From DASUPK01 sp963782345 (GTDB lineage Bacteria; Actinomycetota; Thermoleophilia; Solirubrobacterales; 70-9), in the NCBI GenBank assembly GCA_963782345.1, contig CAWAJF010000012.1, positions 1 through 64,000 of the forward strand: a stretch of DNA of 64,000 nt, read 5' to 3'. Below, piece after piece: positions 25,268 through 33,668 of the stretch. A program made the translations under genes and the position numbers. The notes under the pieces were generated by a model, which saw only the letters and a program-made list of their open reading frames with translations, had not been told where the DNA came from and searched no databases. Numbering within the stretch: position 1 is the stretch's first letter; every line of letters begins with the position of its first letter.

Positions 25268-26129
25268 CGATCGCTCTCTCCTCGAGCCGCTCCGCCAGCC
25301 GGTTCATGCCCCTCTTGCGGGCCGCCTTGGCCGCGCCGCGGTAGTCCGTTCGCTTGTTCCGTGGGCGCCCCACCTTCTCCGTGCGGAGGGTGGCGATGTC
25401 CTTGAAGGCGAGCAGCCGGTCGCGGTCGCCGGTCAGCGCGGTGCGCAGCGCCGGCCGGGTCTCGCGAATCGCCCGGTCGAGCACCTTCTCCAGCGAGCCG
25501 TGCCTGCGGAGCAGCTCCACGGCGGTCTTCTCGCCGACGCCCTTCGCCCCCGGAATCCCGTCGGAGGGATCGCCGCGGAGGGCGACCAGGTCGGGGACAA
25601 GCCTGGGCGCGATCCCGTAGCGCTCCTTCACCTCAGCGGGTCCCATGAGGTGCCCACCCTGCTTGCCGGTGCTCACGTAGAGCACCTTGGTGGAGCCGCT
25701 CGCGCACTGGAACATGTCGCGGTCGCCCGTCATCAGCATGGTCTTGCCGCCGGCCTTTCGCTCCACCTCGGCGTAGCTGTGGAGCAGGTCGTCGGCCTCC
25801 AGGGTCTCCGAGGCGCCGACCGTCCAGCCGAAGGCGCCGAAGAAGTCGGCCGCGTCCTCCCACTGCGGGCCGAGCTCGTCGGGAAACGCCGCCTCGCGGT
25901 CGGCGTGATATTCGGGGAAGAGCTCGACCCGGTAGGCGGCTGCGTCCGGCCCGAAACAGAGGACGACCGCGCGCGGGTTGTGCTTCTGCACCTCCCGCAG
26001 GATCAGGTTGGCGGTTCCAAGCAGCGCGTTGACGGGCTCCCCATCCGGCCCCTTGATCGATTTCGGCAGGGCATAGAAGGCGCGGAACAGCATGGAGGGA
26101 GCGTCGACTGCGAGCAGGGGCTGCGGCAC
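25239..26129 (-). CDS. Stand-alone 5'-3' exonuclease (PolA N-domain-like)
   Basis: The 296-residue product has the FEN/5' nuclease fold: LLAVDAPSMLFRAFYALP, VVLCFGPDAAAYRVELFPEY, the acidic ETLEADDLLHSYAE, LMTGDRDMFQCAS, and the helix-hairpin-helix RGDPSDGIPGAKGVGEKTAV. These are the metal-binding Asp residues and DNA-binding helices of the exonuclease domain of DNA polymerase I. The protein lacks the polymerase and ends in a basic tail. It should trim flaps or RNA primers. GTG 26127-26129 (then PQPLLAVDAP) is preferred because homology starts there. It shares the 29-base end overlap with the esterase and lies 10 bases after the stop of the small membrane protein gene. Confidence 0.88.
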   Translation of the reverse strand: MPQPLLAVDAPSMLFRAFYALPKSIKGPDGEPVNALLGTANLILREVQKHNPRAVVLCFGPDAAAYRVELFPEYHADREAAFPDELGPQWEDAADFFGAFGWTVGASETLEADDLLHSYAEVERKAGGKTMLMTGDRDMFQCASGSTKVLYVSTGKQGGHLMGPAEVKERYGIAPRLVPDLVALRGDPSDGIPGAKGVGEKTAVELLRRHGSLEKVLDRAIRETRPALRTALTGDRDRLLAFKDIATLRTEKVGRPRNKRTDYRGAAKAARKRGMNRLAERLEERAIVSGRRRRGT

Positions 26130-26139
26130 CCCTGGGACG

Positions 26140-26562
26140 CTAGCGGGAGGCTCGCTCCGCCAGAGCCATCTCCACGCCGACCACCAGCAGGTAGACGACA
26201 GTGGCACCGAATGCGCCGATCGGCCAGGCGACGCCGCCGTCGAGGATCTCGCCGATCAGCGCGGCCGCGCCGACTGAAAGCCCGACCGAGGCGAGGCTCA
26301 GGGCGCTCCCGATCACCACCACCTGCGCCGGCTCACCGCGAAGACGGCGCTGGAAGAGGCCGGTCGCGGCCGCCTCGACCACGACGACCCCGGCGACCGC
26401 GCCCGCCCCGAAGAGGAACACCTGCCCGACCGTCGGGCCGCCGTGCGTGGCGGAGAGCACCGCGAGCGACAGGGTGACGGCGACGGAATAGCCGTACGCG
26501 GTCGCGTTGTTGAGCACCGAGGCCTGCAGGCCACGGCGGTATAGGGACCCGGGGCGCGTCAA
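26140..26562 (-). CDS. Small integral membrane protein
   Basis: The 140-residue protein has four hydrophobic segments: SVAVTLSLAVLSATHG, VGQVFLFGAGAVAGVVVVEA, VIGSALSLASVGLSVGAAAL and WPIGAFGATVVYLLVVGVEM. I recognise no family. The start is a TTG that overlaps the stop of the upstream TetR gene (TTGA), so translation is probably coupled to that gene. It may therefore be part of a TetR-controlled unit. It could serve as a small transporter or accessory membrane component, but nothing in it decides. Confidence 0.65.
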   Translation of the reverse strand: MTRPGSLYRRGLQASVLNNATAYGYSVAVTLSLAVLSATHGGPTVGQVFLFGAGAVAGVVVVEAAATGLFQRRLRGEPAQVVVIGSALSLASVGLSVGAAALIGEILDGGVAWPIGAFGATVVYLLVVGVEMALAERASR

Positions 26563-27164
26563 CCGCCGCCCCCGGCCGGAACGTTGAGCAGCGCCGCCTC
26601 GACCGCGCGCAGGCGGTCGACGTCGCCGCGGATCCCGACCACCGCGTCGTTGAAGAGGAACGCCTGCGCCAGCTTGACGATTGCGAATCCGAGCACGGAT
26701 GGCTCGACCGGCGGCTCGTAGGTGTGAGCCTCGACCTCCTCGACGATCAACGCGGTGATCAGCTCGACGATCCGCGGCTGGACGATGCCGGCGCCGGAGG
26801 CGATGATCCGCAGCGAGGCATCCCGCTCCTGCTCGACGAAGGAGCGCAGGGCGGGGGCGTCCGCGAGGGCGCGGTTGAAGCGGTCGAAGGTGTCGAGCAG
26901 GCCCGGGCCGCCCTTGCCCGCGAGGCCGGAGCGCGCCTCGGCGAGCACCGGCTCCGTTGCGCGGATGATCACCTCGCCGAGCAGCTTCTCCCGCGAGCCG
27001 AACCAGCGGTAGATCGTCGCTCTGCCGAGACCGAGCTCCGAGGCGATCGCCTGGACGTCGACCCGCTGCCCGCGCAGGTAGCGGTGGAGTCCCGCATCGA
27101 GGACGTCCTCGCGGCTGGCGGCCGCCGGACGGCCGCGGCCCCTGCCGGTTCTAATTTGAGACAT
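26559..27164 (-). CDS. TetR-family regulator
   Basis: The 201-residue protein begins MSQIRTGRGRGRPAAASRED and has a TetR DNA-binding domain (DVQAIASELGLGRATIYRWF, GSREKLLGEVIIRA) and a C-terminal helical domain ending AALLNVPAGGGG. It resembles the QsdR-type branch of the family. The gene is divergent from a secreted hydrolase, with 32 bases between the starts (27164 and ATG 27197). The spacer holds a promoter and the inverted repeat ACATA/TATGT that could be its operator. It is translationally coupled to a downstream small membrane protein. The ligand is unknown; a product of the hydrolase would make sense. Confidence 0.85.
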   Translation of the reverse strand: MSQIRTGRGRGRPAAASREDVLDAGLHRYLRGQRVDVQAIASELGLGRATIYRWFGSREKLLGEVIIRATEPVLAEARSGLAGKGGPGLLDTFDRFNRALADAPALRSFVEQERDASLRIIASGAGIVQPRIVELITALIVEEVEAHTYEPPVEPSVLGFAIVKLAQAFLFNDAVVGIRGDVDRLRAVEAALLNVPAGGGG

Positions 27165-27183
27165 ACCTAAAAATATGTATAGT
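27156..27183 (+). promoter_or_regulatory. Promoter with overlapping operator for the secreted hydrolase
   Basis: TTGAGA (27156-27161), a 16-base spacer and TATAGT (27178-27183) form a good sigma-70-type promoter. The inverted repeat ACATA at 27161-27165 and TATGT at 27174-27178 falls within the spacer, well placed for repression by the divergent TetR. Transcription would start near 27190, so ATG 27197 and not GTG 27182 must be the start codon. Confidence 0.65.
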
Positions 27184-27196
27184 GTCCGCCGCGCTC

Positions 27197-28720
27197 ATGG
27201 GAACAGGATTGTGGAGGAGAGGACCCGCGATCGCCGCGTTCGCGGTTGCACTCGCCCTGCTCGGCGGCTCGGCCACCGCGAGCGCCTTCGACGCGGTCTA
27301 TGAGGCGAAGGACTACTCGAAGACGCTCGAGCGCGCCCGAATCTACTCGACGCCCGGCTATCAGCTCAAGCTGCGGACGATCGGTCTGCAGAACCGGATC
27401 AACGCGACGGCCGCGCAGGCAGAGGATCCGGAGCGGAACTTCATCGCCAACCTCTGCGCCAGCGGCGAGGACGGGTGCGCCGGCGACGTCCGCCTCTACG
27501 GCTGGGGACCGAAGGGCTACGGGATCGTCAAGCCGATCCTGTTCACGGCGCGGAACGGCGCCACGCTCTCGGGCCACGTCTGGGCGACGAAGGCCGGCCC
27601 CGCTCGTCGCCCCGGAATCGTGATCACCAACGGCTCGGTCCAGGCCGCAGAGCAGCACTACTGGTACGCCGCCCAGACGCTCGCCAAGGACGGTTACGTG
27701 GTGATGACCTTCGATCCACAGGGCCAGGGCCAATCCGACATCCTCGGCGAGGGCGCCGACCGGCTCGAGGGCGTGCCGTCCCAGACCGACGGCCGGCCCT
27801 TCTTCGACGGCACCGAGGACGCGATCGACTTCTTCCTCTCCGACGCCGCACATCCCTACGAGCCGGTGCCGAGCTGCGAGACCGGCACCAGCCACGCCCC
27901 CAAGCAGGACCGCCGTGTCGCCGCGGGCCTCGACACCGCCTACAACCCGCTGGCCCGGCTGCTCAACAAGAATCGCCTCGGGCTCGCCGGCCATTCATAT
28001 GGGGCCGCCGGTGTCTCCTACATCGGCCAGTGGGACCCCCGGGTCGATGCGGTGGTCGCCTGGGACAACCTGGGCGGCACGGATCCGAACGCGCCCTTCC
28101 AGGCCATCCCGCACATGGAGCAGCCCTGCCCGGCCGATCCCTCGCAGCGCACGGTCGCCCCGATCCGCAAGCCGGGACTCGGAATCTCCGCGGACTACGG
28201 CCTGCCGCCGACGCCGAACACCTCCCAGCCCGACCCCGAGGCGAAGACGGCTCAGTCGGTGACCTACTCCGACGCCGGGGTCGACTCCGGCGAGATCATC
28301 ATCCGCGGCGGCAGCCACCTCGACTTCAGCTGGATCCCCAACCCGGCGTTCGGGGCAAGCCTGCGCGGCGCCGACGAGACGGCCTGGTACACGACCGCCT
28401 GGTTCGACAAGTACGTGAAGGAGGACCCGAGCGCGGACCGGCGCCTGCTCAGCGACCGCTGGTTCAACGACGCTCAGGAGGCCGCCGTCGATCCCGACCA
28501 TGACGGCAACATGTTCTCCCGCTACTACCGCTCGCGGCTCGACATCGGCCTGGCGCGCGGCGGCCGCTTCGACTGCGAGGACATCCGGCCCGACGCGATG
28601 CGCCCCGACCCGCCGAGCACCTACCCGGCCAACACCTGCTCAGGCTGGATCCCGGCCGCTTCCGACGGCTGGCCGGACAACTACGACTACCTGAAGATCG
28701 ACACCGCCGCGGACGGCTAA
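27197..28720 (+). CDS. Secreted alpha/beta hydrolase
   Basis: The product of 507 residues starts MGTGLWRRGPAIAAFAVALA with a signal peptide ending near ATASAF. The body has alpha/beta-hydrolase features: RRPGIVITNGSVQAAEQHYW, DGYVVMTFDPQGQGQSD and the nucleophile elbow LGLAGHSYGAAGVSYIGQWD. Asp and His candidates are less clear; GGSHLDFSW may hold the catalytic His. Several cysteines in the mature part suggest disulfides. Substrate unknown; lipase or dienelactone-hydrolase-like activity is possible. ATG 27197 is chosen because the promoter's -10 box overlaps the upstream GTG at 27182. It is divergent from a TetR gene that probably regulates it. Confidence 0.8.
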   Translation: MGTGLWRRGPAIAAFAVALALLGGSATASAFDAVYEAKDYSKTLERARIYSTPGYQLKLRTIGLQNRINATAAQAEDPERNFIANLCASGEDGCAGDVRLYGWGPKGYGIVKPILFTARNGATLSGHVWATKAGPARRPGIVITNGSVQAAEQHYWYAAQTLAKDGYVVMTFDPQGQGQSDILGEGADRLEGVPSQTDGRPFFDGTEDAIDFFLSDAAHPYEPVPSCETGTSHAPKQDRRVAAGLDTAYNPLARLLNKNRLGLAGHSYGAAGVSYIGQWDPRVDAVVAWDNLGGTDPNAPFQAIPHMEQPCPADPSQRTVAPIRKPGLGISADYGLPPTPNTSQPDPEAKTAQSVTYSDAGVDSGEIIIRGGSHLDFSWIPNPAFGASLRGADETAWYTTAWFDKYVKEDPSADRRLLSDRWFNDAQEAAVDPDHDGNMFSRYYRSRLDIGLARGGRFDCEDIRPDAMRPDPPSTYPANTCSGWIPAASDGWPDNYDYLKIDTAADG

Positions 28721-28844
28721 CCAGCGTCCCGCACGCTTCACCGTGTGATTTTCAAAAGCGCCGCTTTGCATGGGGCGAGCTCGGAGAGGTCTCCGCGAAT
28801 CCGGAGAACGCAGCACCAGGGGGGTCTGACCCTTCCGTAGAGGA

Positions 28845-30095
28845 CTACCACTTGACCGGCAGCGACTTGAGCTGGTTGAGGAAGGCCGAGATCGCCGGGT
28901 CCGGCTTGCCCGCCGGCGTCATCTGCGGGAAGCGCCGGAGCGTCTCCTCGAAGAGGATCTTCAGCTCGAGCCGCGCCAGCGCCGCACCGAGGCAGAAGTG
29001 GCGGCCGCCGGCGCCGAAGGCCTGGTGCTCCGGGTTGCGGTGGACGTCGAAGCGCTCGGGGTCCTCGTAGACGTCCTCGTCCCGGTTCGAGCTGACGTAC
29101 CACATGACCACCTTCTCGCCCTCCTTCACCGGGCAGCCCGCGATCTCGGTGTCGCGGGTCGCCGTGCGGCGGAAATGGGAGAAGGCCGGGTACATCCGCA
29201 GGCACTCCTCGACGGCGGCGTGGATCAGCGACGGATCGTCGGCCAGCATCTTCATCTGCTCGGGATGCTCGAGCAGCGCCCGCATGCCGCTGGTGTAGGT
29301 CGCCTTGGTTGAGTCGTTTCCGGCGGCCATCAGCAGGAAGAAGCCCATGACGATCTCGTGCTCCTCCAGCTTCTCGCCGTCGATCTCGGCGTGGACCAGG
29401 ACGCTGGTCAGGTCGTCCGTGGGGTTCTCGCGGCGCTCGGAGATCAGCAGCCGGCAGCGCTCGAAGATCTCCGGGATGTCCTTCTGCAGGATCTCGTCGA
29501 GGCCGCCGGGGTTGAGGTCGTCATCCCCCAGGCCGAGCGCCGAGTTCATCAGCGTCGCCCAGATCAGGTCGTCCTCCGGGGAGATCCCCATGAAGCTGCC
29601 GATCACCCGCGAGACCACGGGCTGCGCGACGTCGGTCACCAGGTCACAGCCCCCGCGATCCGCGACGCCGTCGAGGATCCCCTCGGCGATCGCGCGGATC
29701 CGGTCCTCGTGCTCGGCGATCCGCTTCGGGGTGAAGCCGCGCTGGAAGAGCATCTTCAGCCGGTCGTGCTTGGGCGGGTCCTGCGCGATGAACATGCCGC
29801 GCGCCAGCTCGAGCGGGATGGCATGGGTGAGCCCGGTGACGCCCCCGCGCTCAGAGGAGTAGGTCTCCCAGTCGAGGCTGACCTCGCGCACGTCCTCGGC
29901 CTTGGTCACCGACCAGAACCCCTCCTCGTCCGGGTACTCGTTGATCTCCGACCAGTGGACGGGACAGCGGCCGCGGAGCTCCTTGAAGATCTCGTGGGGA
30001 GGACCGTCCTGCCAGTGCTCGCGGTCGGTGACGTCGAGAGCGTCGAGGTCGCTCAGCTCGGTGCTGGCAAGTTGGTCCTGGGCCGGCTTGTTCAT
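28845..30095 (-). CDS. Cytochrome P450
   Basis: The 416-residue protein shows all P450 hallmarks: the I-helix oxygen site FLLMAAGNDSTKATYTSG, the K-helix ExxR in AAVEECLRMYPAF, the meander PERFDVHRNPEH and the haem-ligand loop FGAGGRHFCLGAALARLE. Bacterial soluble P450s hydroxylate terpenes, sterols or fatty acids with ferredoxin electrons; no ferredoxin lies beside it. The conserved Thr of the I-helix appears as Ser-Thr, which is acceptable. The gene is divergent from an SDR gene; the 121-base spacer has a perfect inverted repeat at 30149-30168. Together with SDR, CMD-like and SRPBCC genes it suggests a small catabolic or modification cluster. Confidence 0.92.
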   Translation of the reverse strand: MNKPAQDQLASTELSDLDALDVTDREHWQDGPPHEIFKELRGRCPVHWSEINEYPDEEGFWSVTKAEDVREVSLDWETYSSERGGVTGLTHAIPLELARGMFIAQDPPKHDRLKMLFQRGFTPKRIAEHEDRIRAIAEGILDGVADRGGCDLVTDVAQPVVSRVIGSFMGISPEDDLIWATLMNSALGLGDDDLNPGGLDEILQKDIPEIFERCRLLISERRENPTDDLTSVLVHAEIDGEKLEEHEIVMGFFLLMAAGNDSTKATYTSGMRALLEHPEQMKMLADDPSLIHAAVEECLRMYPAFSHFRRTATRDTEIAGCPVKEGEKVVMWYVSSNRDEDVYEDPERFDVHRNPEHQAFGAGGRHFCLGAALARLELKILFEETLRRFPQMTPAGKPDPAISAFLNQLKSLPVKW

Positions 30096-30148
30096 CGTCG
30101 ATCCTCTCCTGTGGCGGACCGTGGTCCAGTGCGTGGTCGCCGCAGCTT

Positions 30149-30168
30149 AACTGGCCAGCCAGCCAGTT
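30149..30168. promoter_or_regulatory. Palindromic operator between P450 and SDR genes
   Basis: AACTGGC and GCCAGTT form a perfect 7-bp inverted repeat with a 6-base spacer in the divergent promoter region. It has the size of a TetR-type site. No regulator gene adjoins it, so a distant repressor is implied. Confidence 0.55.
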
Positions 30169-30216
30169 TCCAGCGACCCGCCGCGCCGCCCTCGAGCGCT
30201 TCATCATGTCCCTCCG

Positions 30217-31056
30217 GTGAACGCGGAGAGATCAGTGGAGGTGACCGCCCCGGAAGCCACGGGTGAGGCCCCGGGGCGCGGCCGGCTCGATCGGCGCCGC
30301 ATCCTCGTGGTCGGGGCGGGGCAGGAGGACCATGGGCTCGAGGACCCGCCGATCGGCAACGGTCGCGCGATGTCGGTTCTCTTCGGGCGGGAAGGGGCCT
30401 CGGTCGCGGTCGCCGACCTGAATGGAGATACCGCGGCCACCACCGCCGAGCTCGTTCGAGCGGAGGGAGCGAGCGCCGAGGTGATCGTTGCCGACGCGGC
30501 CGACGAGCAGGCCTCGGCCCGGATGTTCGAGACGGCGGCGAAGGCGCTCGGCGGCCTCGACGGAGTGGTGATGAACCTCGGGATCGGCTCCGGGTTCGGG
30601 ATCGCCGGAACCAGCACCGAGGAATGGGACCAGGTGATGGCGGTCAACCTTCGCTCGCACTTCCTCGGCTGCAAGCATGGGATGGCGGCGATGGGCACCG
30701 ACGGCGGCGCAATCGTCCTGCTCGGGTCAATAGCCTCCAGCGAGGTGATGCCCTTTCCGGCATATGCCGCCTCCAAGGCGGCCCTCGAGTCTCTCTGCCG
30801 CCAGGCGGCGGTGGAGGGCGCGCCCAAGGTCCGCACCAACGTGCTGATCCCCGGCCTGATCGACACCTCCCTCGGCCGGCTGGCCTCGCAGGTGAGCCCG
30901 CTGCGCGACCAGGTCAGGATCCCGGCCGGCCGCCAGGGCAGCGCCTGGGAGGTCGCCTACGGCGGCCTCTTCCTGCTCTCGGGGGAGTCGAGCTACGTGA
31001 CCGGCCAGAGCCTCGTCGTCGACGGCGGACTTACGGTCGGGCCCCGCGCCGGATGA
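30217..31056 (+). CDS. Short-chain dehydrogenase/reductase
   Basis: The 279-residue protein has the SDR order: a glycine-rich nucleotide site (RRILVVGAGQEDHG, slightly atypical for TGxxxGIG), VAVADLNGD for cofactor choice, VVMNLGIGSGFG in place of the NNAG strand, Ser in IVLLGSIASSEV, and the YxxxK active pair in PAYAASKAALESL. It ends SYVTGQSLVVDGGLTVGP, the usual classical-SDR C-terminus. It should oxidise or reduce an alcohol/ketone with NAD(P). GTG 30217 is the likely start. Its stop overlaps the next start by ATGA, so SDR and CMD-like proteins are co-translated. The N-terminal 30 residues before the Rossmann fold are longer than usual. Confidence 0.85.
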   Translation: MNAERSVEVTAPEATGEAPGRGRLDRRRILVVGAGQEDHGLEDPPIGNGRAMSVLFGREGASVAVADLNGDTAATTAELVRAEGASAEVIVADAADEQASARMFETAAKALGGLDGVVMNLGIGSGFGIAGTSTEEWDQVMAVNLRSHFLGCKHGMAAMGTDGGAIVLLGSIASSEVMPFPAYAASKAALESLCRQAAVEGAPKVRTNVLIPGLIDTSLGRLASQVSPLRDQVRIPAGRQGSAWEVAYGGLFLLSGESSYVTGQSLVVDGGLTVGPRAG

Positions 31057-31613
31057 CCGAGGGGGCCCGGATCCCGCCGCTGCCTCCTGAGGAGTGGAGC
31101 GATGAGCTCAAGCCGGTCCTGGAGGCGGTCCCGCCCGGCATCGAGAGGCGGCTCGGCGACAACAACATCTTCCCGACCTTCGCGCGCCATCCCGAGCTCT
31201 TCCGGGTATGGCTGCCGTTCGGCGGCTTTCTGCTCACCGCGGGCAAGCTCTCCGGGCGCGACCGCGAGCTGCTCATCCTCCGGACGGCGGTCCTCACCGA
31301 GTCCTCGTATGAGTGGGGCCAGCACGTGCGGATCTCGCTGGACGGCGGGATCGAGCGCGAGGCGATCGACCGAGTCCTCGAGGGACCGGACGCGGACGGA
31401 TGGACCGCCCATGAGGCGGCGCTGCTGCGAGCCGCGGACGAGCTCCACGAGGACTCGCGAATCTCCGACGCCACCTGGAGGATCTTGGCGGAGACCTATG
31501 ACGCCGAGCAGTTGATCGAGGTGACGATGGTCGTCGGCCATTACCACATGGTCGCGTTCGGTCTGAACAGCTTCGGCGTCGAGCTCGACGAGGGACTCGA
31601 ACCGCTGCCTTAG
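31053..31613 (+). CDS. Carboxymuconolactone decarboxylase family protein
   Basis: The 186-residue protein has the all-helical AhpD/CMD pattern: FPTFARHPELFRVWLPFGGF, GRDRELLILRTAVLTESSYE, WGQHVRISLDGGIEREAIDR and MVVGHYHMVAFGLNSFGVEL. The SSYEWGQH segment lacks the CxxC redox pair of AhpD, so a peroxidase role is unlikely and a lactone decarboxylase-like or unknown activity fits better. It overlaps the SDR gene by ATGA and is followed after 10 bases by an SRPBCC gene. The three plus the divergent P450 look like one metabolic unit. Confidence 0.85.
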   Translation: MTEGARIPPLPPEEWSDELKPVLEAVPPGIERRLGDNNIFPTFARHPELFRVWLPFGGFLLTAGKLSGRDRELLILRTAVLTESSYEWGQHVRISLDGGIEREAIDRVLEGPDADGWTAHEAALLRAADELHEDSRISDATWRILAETYDAEQLIEVTMVVGHYHMVAFGLNSFGVELDEGLEPLP

Positions 31614-31623
31614 GCTTTCGGCC

Positions 31624-32085
31624 GTGAAGCCGGTCACCGTCTCGGTCGATGTCCCGAACTCGACGCACCAGGTCTACGACTTCCTCGAGGTCCTCGGGAA
31701 CCACGAATCCTTCATGGACCACTTCATGGTCGATTGGCAGCTCTCCGGGCCGAAGCGTGGAATGGGGTCCAAGGCCAACGTCCGCGTCAAGGCGACGGCC
31801 GAGAAGGACTGGACCGACGTCGAGATCGTCGAGGCCGACTCGGGCCGCAGGCTGGTCGAGGAGACCGTCGGCGGTCCGAGCGCCCAGCGGCGGACCCGGG
31901 GCACCTACCTCCTCGAGGCGCTCCCGGACGGTGGAACGAGGATCAGCTTCGCGCTCGAGATGCTCGAGATGCCCAGGGGCGAGCGCCTGATGGGCCCGCT
32001 CAACCGGGCCTACGTCAGGCGCGTCAATCGCAAGGCGATGAGGCGCCTGAAGGAGCGCCTCACCGCCTTGCCCAGCGATTCCTAG
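31624..32085 (+). CDS. SRPBCC (START-like) family protein
   Basis: The 153-residue product begins with the typical strand VTVSVDVPNSTHQVYDFLEV and continues with SFMDHFMVDWQLSGPKRGMG and YLLEALPDGGTRISFALEML, giving the helix-grip fold that binds hydrophobic ligands. The C-terminal helix (RRVNRKAMRRLKERLTAL) closes the pocket. Substrate unknown. It starts at GTG 31624, 10 bases after the CMD-like gene, and is probably the last gene of that operon. A hairpin follows at 32123. Confidence 0.8.
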   Translation: MKPVTVSVDVPNSTHQVYDFLEVLGNHESFMDHFMVDWQLSGPKRGMGSKANVRVKATAEKDWTDVEIVEADSGRRLVEETVGGPSAQRRTRGTYLLEALPDGGTRISFALEMLEMPRGERLMGPLNRAYVRRVNRKAMRRLKERLTALPSDS

Positions 32086-32122
32086 CCGCGGACCGCGGCG
32101 ACCAGCACGTTCGCCGCTCCCG

Positions 32123-32145
32123 TCATCCCAGCCAGATTGGGATGA
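32123..32145. terminator. Hairpin downstream of the SRPBCC gene
   Basis: TCATCCCA and TGGGATGA pair perfectly across a 7-base loop. There is no T-tract, so this is a terminator-like or regulatory hairpin of moderate strength. Confidence 0.4.
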
Positions 32146-32188
32146 CCGGGGTGCCTCCCCTCTTCGAAATGGGTACAACTTTGCCGAG

Positions 32189-32689
32189 ATGAGCTCGATG
32201 CGCCTCAGCCGGGCGCTGCCGGCAGTGATGGCGGCCGCGCTGCTCGCCCTGCTCGCCGGATGCGGCTCGGATTCGAGTGGCGGGAGCAGCAGCGCGACAC
32301 AGGTGTCGATCCCGTCACCGACCTCGCCGATCCCGACCACCTCCACGCCCAGCACCGCAGCCGCCGGCGGCCAGAAGAAGAAGCAGAAGGAGGGGCAGAC
32401 CACGACCACCCCCGCCGCCCCGGCCGGCTGCACCGTTCCCGACGCCTACCAGCACTTCAAGTACACGGGAATCGACTGCACGGCCGCCGTCGCCGTGGCG
32501 ACCGCCTGGGACCAGAACGGCAAGACCTGCAACACGGTCGACAACCCCGAGTCACCGATCGGGCCGCAGCGAACATGCTCGGTGAACGGCTTCTCGTGCA
32601 CGGCGAAGCGCGACATCCACTCCGACGCCCGCTTCGTCACCTGCACGCAGGGCGGCCAGTCGGTCCGCTTCACCTGGCTGCCGGCCTGA
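32189..32689 (+). CDS. Hypothetical lipoprotein
   Basis: The 166-residue protein starts MSSMRLSRALPAVMAAALLA and has a lipobox LLAGC followed by GSDSSGGSSS. A long Ser/Thr/Pro/Lys-rich linker leads to a Cys-rich C-terminal domain (CTVPDAYQHFKYTGIDCTAA, GKTCNTVD, RTCSVNGFSCTAKRD, FVTCTQGGQSVRFTW). The six cysteines probably form disulfides in the extracellular part. The domain recurs in actinobacterial secreted proteins without known function. It precedes the RDD-family gene by about 100 bases on the same strand. Confidence 0.7.
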   Translation: MSSMRLSRALPAVMAAALLALLAGCGSDSSGGSSSATQVSIPSPTSPIPTTSTPSTAAAGGQKKKQKEGQTTTTPAAPAGCTVPDAYQHFKYTGIDCTAAVAVATAWDQNGKTCNTVDNPESPIGPQRTCSVNGFSCTAKRDIHSDARFVTCTQGGQSVRFTWLPA

Positions 32690-32790
32690 GCTTCACCAGG
32701 ACCCCGCCCCGATGCCCTCGGCGCTGGGATGCTTCTCCCTCTCCGGCACCCGCGCCGACACTACCCTGCCGAGTTGGGTCAGGAGCAACT

Positions 32791-33651
32791 TTGGCTGCCG
32801 AGCGCCCCCCATCCAATCCCGTGCAGCGAGCGGTCGCGCCCATCGCGCGGGCCGGACTGCGGGGTGCGCAGGGGGTGGCGCGGGGGCTGGGTCTCGGCCG
32901 CGCGGTGGATCGCGGGGTGGACCGGGCGCTCGACAGCGAGACGGCCGCCAAGGCGACCGAGCGATTGCTCAGGACCGACACCGCCAACCGAGTCTGGGAC
33001 AAGGTGCTGGAGAGCGACGAGGCACAGAAGCTGGTCGAGCGGGTGGCGGAGGCGCCGGAGGTGCGCGCGGCGATCACGCGACAGGGGGTTGGCCTGCTCG
33101 AGGACCTGCGGCGCGGAGTGCGCCGAGCCGCCCGCCAGATCGACACGGTGATGGAGGACGCGCCACGGCGTGTCCTCCGGCGGCCGAGGCGAGAGGGGCG
33201 GCCGATCTACGCTGGCGCGTTCAGCCGGGCGCTGTCGCTTGGAATCGATGCCGGCCTCGTATACGGCTCGCTGCTTCTGATCTCGGCGGCGATCGCCGCC
33301 CTTGTCGCCGCCTTCTCCAGGGGCGACCAGCACGGCGGCACGGTCGTCATCGCGCTCGGGTTCCTCGCGTGGTCGGTGATCGCGATCACCTACCTGGTGG
33401 TCTTCTGGTCCGGGGCCGGGCGAACGCTCGGGATGTCGTTCCTCGCGATCCGGATGCTCTCCGAGGACGGCGAGCCGGTCAGGCCGGGACAGGCGCTCCG
33501 GCGCGCGCTCTGGCTTCCGATCGCGGCCCTGCCCCTGCTGCTCGGGTTCGCCGGTGTGCTCTTCGACCGCGAGCGCCGCGGCTGGCCGGACCGCCGAACC
33601 AAGACGATCGTCTGCTACGCCGACCCCGAGCTGGACAGCGATCTGACCTAG
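32791..33651 (+). CDS. RDD-family membrane protein
   Basis: The 286-residue product has an N-terminal helical, soluble part (VQRAVAPIARAGLRGAQGVA, KLVERVAEAPEVRAAITRQG) and a C-terminal RDD domain with three membrane segments: YAGAFSRALSLGIDAGLVYG with SLLLISAAIAALVAAFS, VIALGFLAWSVIAITYLVVF and WLPIAALPLLLGFAGVLF. The Arg of the first RDD helix and the Asp residue are present. RDD proteins are proposed transporters, some for sodium/proton exchange. TTG 32791 is chosen because AGGAG lies 5 bases before it; GTG 32819 is an alternative. The N-terminal soluble extension is longer than in most relatives. Confidence 0.75.
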   Translation: MAAERPPSNPVQRAVAPIARAGLRGAQGVARGLGLGRAVDRGVDRALDSETAAKATERLLRTDTANRVWDKVLESDEAQKLVERVAEAPEVRAAITRQGVGLLEDLRRGVRRAARQIDTVMEDAPRRVLRRPRREGRPIYAGAFSRALSLGIDAGLVYGSLLLISAAIAALVAAFSRGDQHGGTVVIALGFLAWSVIAITYLVVFWSGAGRTLGMSFLAIRMLSEDGEPVRPGQALRRALWLPIAALPLLLGFAGVLFDRERRGWPDRRTKTIVCYADPELDSDLT

Positions 33652-33668
33652 TTGTCAGACTGGCCTCC

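Noticed and set aside
28738..28844. Promoter or small RNA between the secreted hydrolase and P450 genes
   Set aside because: Only the short CTTTGCATGG word and no convincing promoter or hairpin is visible.
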